64,000 nt of DNA, from positions 620,001 to 684,000 of the forward strand of contig NZ_CP015992.1 in NCBI RefSeq assembly GCF_001708505.1, in the 5' to 3' direction. Of this stretch, positions 60,920 through 64,000 are shown in pieces (position 1 is the stretch's first letter; every line of letters begins with the position of its first letter). The stretch comes from Pseudomonas sp. TCU-HL1. GTDB lineage: Bacteria; Pseudomonadota; Gammaproteobacteria; Pseudomonadales; Pseudomonadaceae. The translations under genes and the position numbers were made by a program. The notes beneath the pieces are model-generated. The model did no database searches and was not told the origin of the DNA. It was given only the letters and a program-made list of their open reading frames with translations.

Positions 60920-62179
60920 ATGATAACTTCAAAGTCACTACAGCTCCGCAGGGAGCAAAAGCGTAACAAAATAAATTCACTAATATTTGCCACCCTGATT
61001 GCATTAAACTTAGTCGTCCCGGAGTCACTTTATAGCGCCATTTTACTTGTGACGTGCATCATATATTTAACTTTCTACAAAACAAAAATCCATAAAGGGC
61101 TTAAAGCGCAAACCTTACTTCTTTGTGCAATGGTGGCGCCTGGCCTGCTGCTTATTGGTCAAAATGAAGTAAACAACGCCCTCAAGGATGTATGGTATGT
61201 AGCAAAGGCGGTGCTTTGCCTCCTGTGCGGCTACTTAATCGCATCAAGAATAAAGAATACGCAGGAGCTGATTAAAACTTTTATTTGGACCTGTTTTATT
61301 GTTTGCTCATTTTACCTTATTAATTACTTTGTGGCTTTCAATGACTCTGCAATGCAGGCAGCTTATGACTCAGGATCAATCCCGATGTTTTGCTGCATCG
61401 GTTTTGGTTTAGCGATCTGCGGGCAGGGCAACTATAGGTTCGACACCTCTAAACCTTTAAAGTATATAGCTCTAGCGGTTATGGGAGCAGCTTTTTTATT
61501 AAGCTTCTCGCGAAGCTTACAAGGTACATTTCTGATTTTTTTGTTATCCCTAGCTGGACTTTTCGATAGCACCAAGAAAACAGCAGTCTCTTTAATGCTG
61601 CTAACCATGGCCTCAATAACAATTTACTCAATTCTGCCAGAATACAACCAAAATGATGTTAGCTTTTTGGGAAAGATAAAGAACTCAATCTCAGAAGTAT
61701 CGTTTACCAAAAGTTATGATGAGCAAGAGATCACTACTAACTGGAGAGGATTTGAAGCCTCTCAGGCTCAAAAACAATTTGAATCAGCAAGCACATTTGA
61801 GAAACTTTTCGGCCGGGGGCTAGGCGCCACTGTAGACTTAGGGTTTTATGTGCACATGGGGGAGGGACTAACTTACAGACATTTGCCAATATTGCACAAT
61901 GCATATTATCAAGTGCTAACTAAATTTGGTCTTCTAGGCTTGTTTTTTTATGCGCTCTTTATTCTTGGTCCAATTTTATTTGGATCGACCACTAAAAATA
62001 AGAAGCCCGAAAGCGCGGAAGCTATTAATATTCGCAGAGCAAGCATTGGACTGGCGATATCATTGGCATACACAAGCGTAACGATTACTGGAGCGTTCAA
62101 TAAGTCACTAGTAGATGGCCTGCTTTTTATCAGCGGCGCACTATATGCACTCATCTTAAATTCCAACAAAAAAAACTAG
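60920..62179 (+). CDS. Wzy-like polymerase / O-antigen ligase-family membrane protein
   Basis: 419 residues, about eleven membrane helices, and one large periplasmic loop (about 240-335) with NWRGFEASQAQKQFESASTF and HLPILHNAYYQVLTKFGLLG, the HN-Y-x5-G pattern of the Wzy_C family. It should polymerise flipped repeat units in the periplasm. With Wzx and Wzc present, the locus is a complete Wzx/Wzy-type pathway. AT-rich. Confidence 0.85.
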   Translation: MITSKSLQLRREQKRNKINSLIFATLIALNLVVPESLYSAILLVTCIIYLTFYKTKIHKGLKAQTLLLCAMVAPGLLLIGQNEVNNALKDVWYVAKAVLCLLCGYLIASRIKNTQELIKTFIWTCFIVCSFYLINYFVAFNDSAMQAAYDSGSIPMFCCIGFGLAICGQGNYRFDTSKPLKYIALAVMGAAFLLSFSRSLQGTFLIFLLSLAGLFDSTKKTAVSLMLLTMASITIYSILPEYNQNDVSFLGKIKNSISEVSFTKSYDEQEITTNWRGFEASQAQKQFESASTFEKLFGRGLGATVDLGFYVHMGEGLTYRHLPILHNAYYQVLTKFGLLGLFFYALFILGPILFGSTTKNKKPESAEAINIRRASIGLAISLAYTSVTITGAFNKSLVDGLLFISGALYALILNSNKKN

Positions 62180-62201
62180 CACCTCGACTCAATGTGGCGC
62201 C

Positions 62202-63275
62202 ATGAAAAAAATTGTATTCATACATTTATTTAATGATCGAAGTGGAAGCCCTAAGGTATTGTCGCAAGTCATAAAAGTCGCACAAAACCTTGGGTTTGAC
62301 ATAGAGACATTGACGAGTTCTCACAAAAATGGGTTCCTTGACAACCCTCCCGGAGTTCTCAGAAAAATATTCTATCGGAGATCTGAAAAGAAACTCCTTA
62401 CACTTTGTTACTACTTAATTTCCCAGGCAATCCTATTCGCCAAGTGCCTCCAGTATAGAAAGAAAGATGCAATTTTTTATATAAACACCATGATGCCCTT
62501 CGGCGCCGCACTAGCTGCGCGACTTATAAACAAACCTGTGCTTTATCATGTGCATGAAACATCGATAACCCCAAGGCCGCTAAAGTCATTTCTGCGCTGG
62601 ATTATAAGAATAACAGCCTCCAAAATAATATTTGTTTCCAATTATCTCCTTCAGGCCGAAGGGTTCGACAAAAAACAGCAACATGTCATTCACAACGCAA
62701 TAGATATTTGCGCAGAACAAGCCCCCAAAAAACCTTCAGTGGACTCATTTAATGTCATTATGATCTGCTCCTTGAAAGGTTATAAGGGAGTATACGAGTT
62801 CCTCCAGGTTGCCGAAAGTCTTATAAAAAACCCTTTATTCCGCTTTACTTTGGTTTTAAATGCTAATCCAGAAGAAATAAATTCATGGTTTTCTGGAACT
62901 GCCATTCCGGCCAACGTTACGTTACTCCCAAGGCAGACCGATGTTAAAATTTTTTACGAGAGCGCCGATCTTCTTGTTAATTTTACCCGTCCAAACGAGT
63001 GCATCGAGACATTTGGGTTAACCATCCTAGAAGGCATGTCTTATGGCGTGCCAGTTATAGTTCCTCCAGTTGGTGGTCCAGCAGAAATTGTAAGCAACGA
63101 CTGCGAAGGATTTCTGATACCTTCGTATGAGGTCAAGAAAATCTCTGATGTTATTGAACGACTCGCTGGCAATATAGAGCAGTATTCGCGCCTATCTCGA
63201 AATGCTCATGCGCGGGCTAAAGACTTCAGCCTGGCGATGTTTGAGGAAAAGATCGCAGGCGTCATAGACTCATAA
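62202..63275 (+). CDS. Family 4 glycosyltransferase
   Basis: 357 residues, GT-B fold: FIHLFNDRSGSPKVLSQVIK at the start (GS loop), VLYHVHETSITPRPLKSFLR in the middle, and the GT4 donor site FNVIMICSLKGYKGVYEFLQ plus ECIETFGLTILEGMSYGVPV (E-x7-E) and VPPVGGPAEIVSNDCEGFLI. It adds another sugar to the repeat unit on the cytoplasmic face. AT-rich; the GC content rises again right after it. Confidence 0.92.
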   Translation: MKKIVFIHLFNDRSGSPKVLSQVIKVAQNLGFDIETLTSSHKNGFLDNPPGVLRKIFYRRSEKKLLTLCYYLISQAILFAKCLQYRKKDAIFYINTMMPFGAALAARLINKPVLYHVHETSITPRPLKSFLRWIIRITASKIIFVSNYLLQAEGFDKKQQHVIHNAIDICAEQAPKKPSVDSFNVIMICSLKGYKGVYEFLQVAESLIKNPLFRFTLVLNANPEEINSWFSGTAIPANVTLLPRQTDVKIFYESADLLVNFTRPNECIETFGLTILEGMSYGVPVIVPPVGGPAEIVSNDCEGFLIPSYEVKKISDVIERLAGNIEQYSRLSRNAHARAKDFSLAMFEEKIAGVIDS

Positions 63276-63283
63276 GGTCATCC

Positions 63284-64000
63284 ATGACAGGAAAACATCT
63301 TCACATTCTCGGCATTCGTGGAATTCCCGCAAAACATGGTGGCTTCGAAACTTTTGCCGAAAAACTCTCGCAGTTTCTGGTAGCCCAAGGGTGGCAGGTC
63401 ACAGTGTATTGCCAAGAGGACACAATCGGGGGGGATTGGGAAAGTACCTGGCAGGGTGTGCGCCGCATTCATATTCCGGTAAGTCGCGCCGGTGCAGCAG
63501 GAACGGTCATCTTCGATTGGAAAGCAACTAGGCGTTCTCTTTCGCAGCAGGGGCTTTTCCTCACGCTAGGTTACAACACGGCGATCTTCAACCTGATGCA
63601 GAGGCTCAAGGGGCAAACTAACGTAATCAACATGGACGGCATAGAATGGCGCCGCGATAAATGGGGGGCTATCGCTAAGGTCTGGTTCTGGCTTAACGAA
63701 CGTGCAGGTTGCTGGATTGGCAATCACTTGGTAGCCGACCATCCTAAGATCAAGGATCACCTTGCTACTCGCATCAGTGCACAAAAAATCACCATGATTC
63801 CTTATGGTGGCGACGAGGTAACCGCTGCTGATGCATCTCTGCTTGCTCCTTACAACATAGAGCCCAGCAGGTTCTCCGTTATTATTGCTCGTCCCGAACC
63901 AGAAAACTCTTTTTTGGAAATGGTGCGGTCCTTCAGCAGGGTTCCACGCAATCACAAGCTTCTTGTGCTCGGCAACTTCAAGCCGGATAGCAATTCCTTC
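63284..64000 (+). CDS. DUF1972-type glycosyltransferase, 5' part
   Basis: 239 codons to the window edge with no stop. The start MTGKHLHILGIRGIPAKHGG then FETFAEKLSQFLVAQGW is the DUF1972 N-terminal domain (GIRGIPA.YGGFET) of rhamnosyltransferase-like enzymes; NVINMDGIEWRRDKW and VADHPKIKDHLA are also characteristic. The C-terminal GT1 domain continues outside. AAGGTC precedes the ATG at 63284. GC content is back to that of the housekeeping genes, so this enzyme may be the more conserved, late-acting transferase. Confidence 0.92.
   Translation, partial: MTGKHLHILGIRGIPAKHGGFETFAEKLSQFLVAQGWQVTVYCQEDTIGGDWESTWQGVRRIHIPVSRAGAAGTVIFDWKATRRSLSQQGLFLTLGYNTAIFNLMQRLKGQTNVINMDGIEWRRDKWGAIAKVWFWLNERAGCWIGNHLVADHPKIKDHLATRISAQKITMIPYGGDEVTAADASLLAPYNIEPSRFSVIIARPEPENSFLEMVRSFSRVPRNHKLLVLGNFKPDSNSF

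Noticed and set aside
1..64000. CRISPR arrays, tRNA or rRNA genes, c-di-GMP riboswitch
   Set aside because: Looked for regular spaced repeats, tRNA T-loop and CCA patterns, and GEMM riboswitch signatures near the c-di-GMP and polysaccharide genes; none was convincing by eye.

Overview
The window reads as a chromosomal segment of a high-GC gammaproteobacterium, most probably a Pseudomonas in the broad sense. Supporting signs are the csiR / csiD-lhgO-gabD-gabT-gabP lysine-glutarate block with Pseudomonas-like proteins, REP elements of the GTAGGAGC and GTAGCCCGGAT types, a FleN-like ATPase and a PA2572-like YN-GYP regulator. No rRNA, tRNA or CRISPR was seen.

Layout. (1) 1-9.1 kb: 5' part of an NCS1 permease (minus strand); the GntR regulator csiR; then a forward catabolic run, glutarate 2-hydroxylase, L-2-hydroxyglutarate oxidase, succinate-semialdehyde dehydrogenase, GABA aminotransferase and a GABA/APC permease. 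(2) 9.3-16.1 kb: a decayed GAF-PAS-GGDEF gene, then a mobile-element graveyard: an IS5 copy, IS21, IS66 and IS3 scraps, a group II intron with a frameshifted maturase and two remnants of other introns, plus two small unknown genes. (3) 16.3-26.7 kb: a minus-strand signalling operon of histidine kinase, YN-GYP response regulator, receiver protein and a 1910-residue multi-sensor c-di-GMP protein carrying a canonical LOV photoreceptor domain; a single-domain receiver follows. A divergent cysteine-motif protein of unknown function lies beside the kinase. (4) 26.7-31.8 kb: nested insertion sequences (IS3 inside IS21 istA, a second reversed IS21, a broken tyrosine recombinase, an IS5 remnant). (5) 31.9-43.05 kb: a seven-gene Wsp-like chemosensory operon (CheW, CheR-TPR, CheW, MCP, CheA-REC, CheB, then REC-GAF-PAS-LOV-GGDEF-EAL-REC). 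(6) 43.1-44.1 kb: an IS21 scrap and a second broken copy of the same recombinase, in the same orientation as the first. (7) 44.5-64 kb: an exopolysaccharide locus: FleN/MinD-like ATPase, RfaH-like antiterminator, a long leader with a JUMPstart/ops element, an alanine-repeat secreted protein, an outer-membrane beta-barrel, Wza-like and Wzc-like export proteins, a PHP phosphatase, a VpsP-like protein, an initiating sugar-phosphate transferase, then an AT-rich block of Wzx flippase, glycosyltransferases and a Wzy-like polymerase, interrupted by an IS30 that itself carries an IS5-family element.

How the parts may work together. The two signalling loci both end in a protein of LOV-GGDEF-EAL-REC architecture. 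One is fed by a two-component kinase and the other by a chemosensory array. Both are placed to turn light plus a second input into c-di-GMP changes. The adjacent polysaccharide locus, with its FleN-like ATPase, is an obvious candidate output, but that link is inference from proximity. The chemosensory operon is bracketed by direct copies of a recombinase gene and by IS21 pieces, which suggests acquisition as a mobile block. The strongest candidate for an undescribed system is this paired LOV/c-di-GMP arrangement. Notable details are a LOV domain in the second protein that keeps the photoactive cysteine but has leucine where the signalling glutamine should be, and a C-terminal receiver whose phosphoacceptor aspartate is glutamate.
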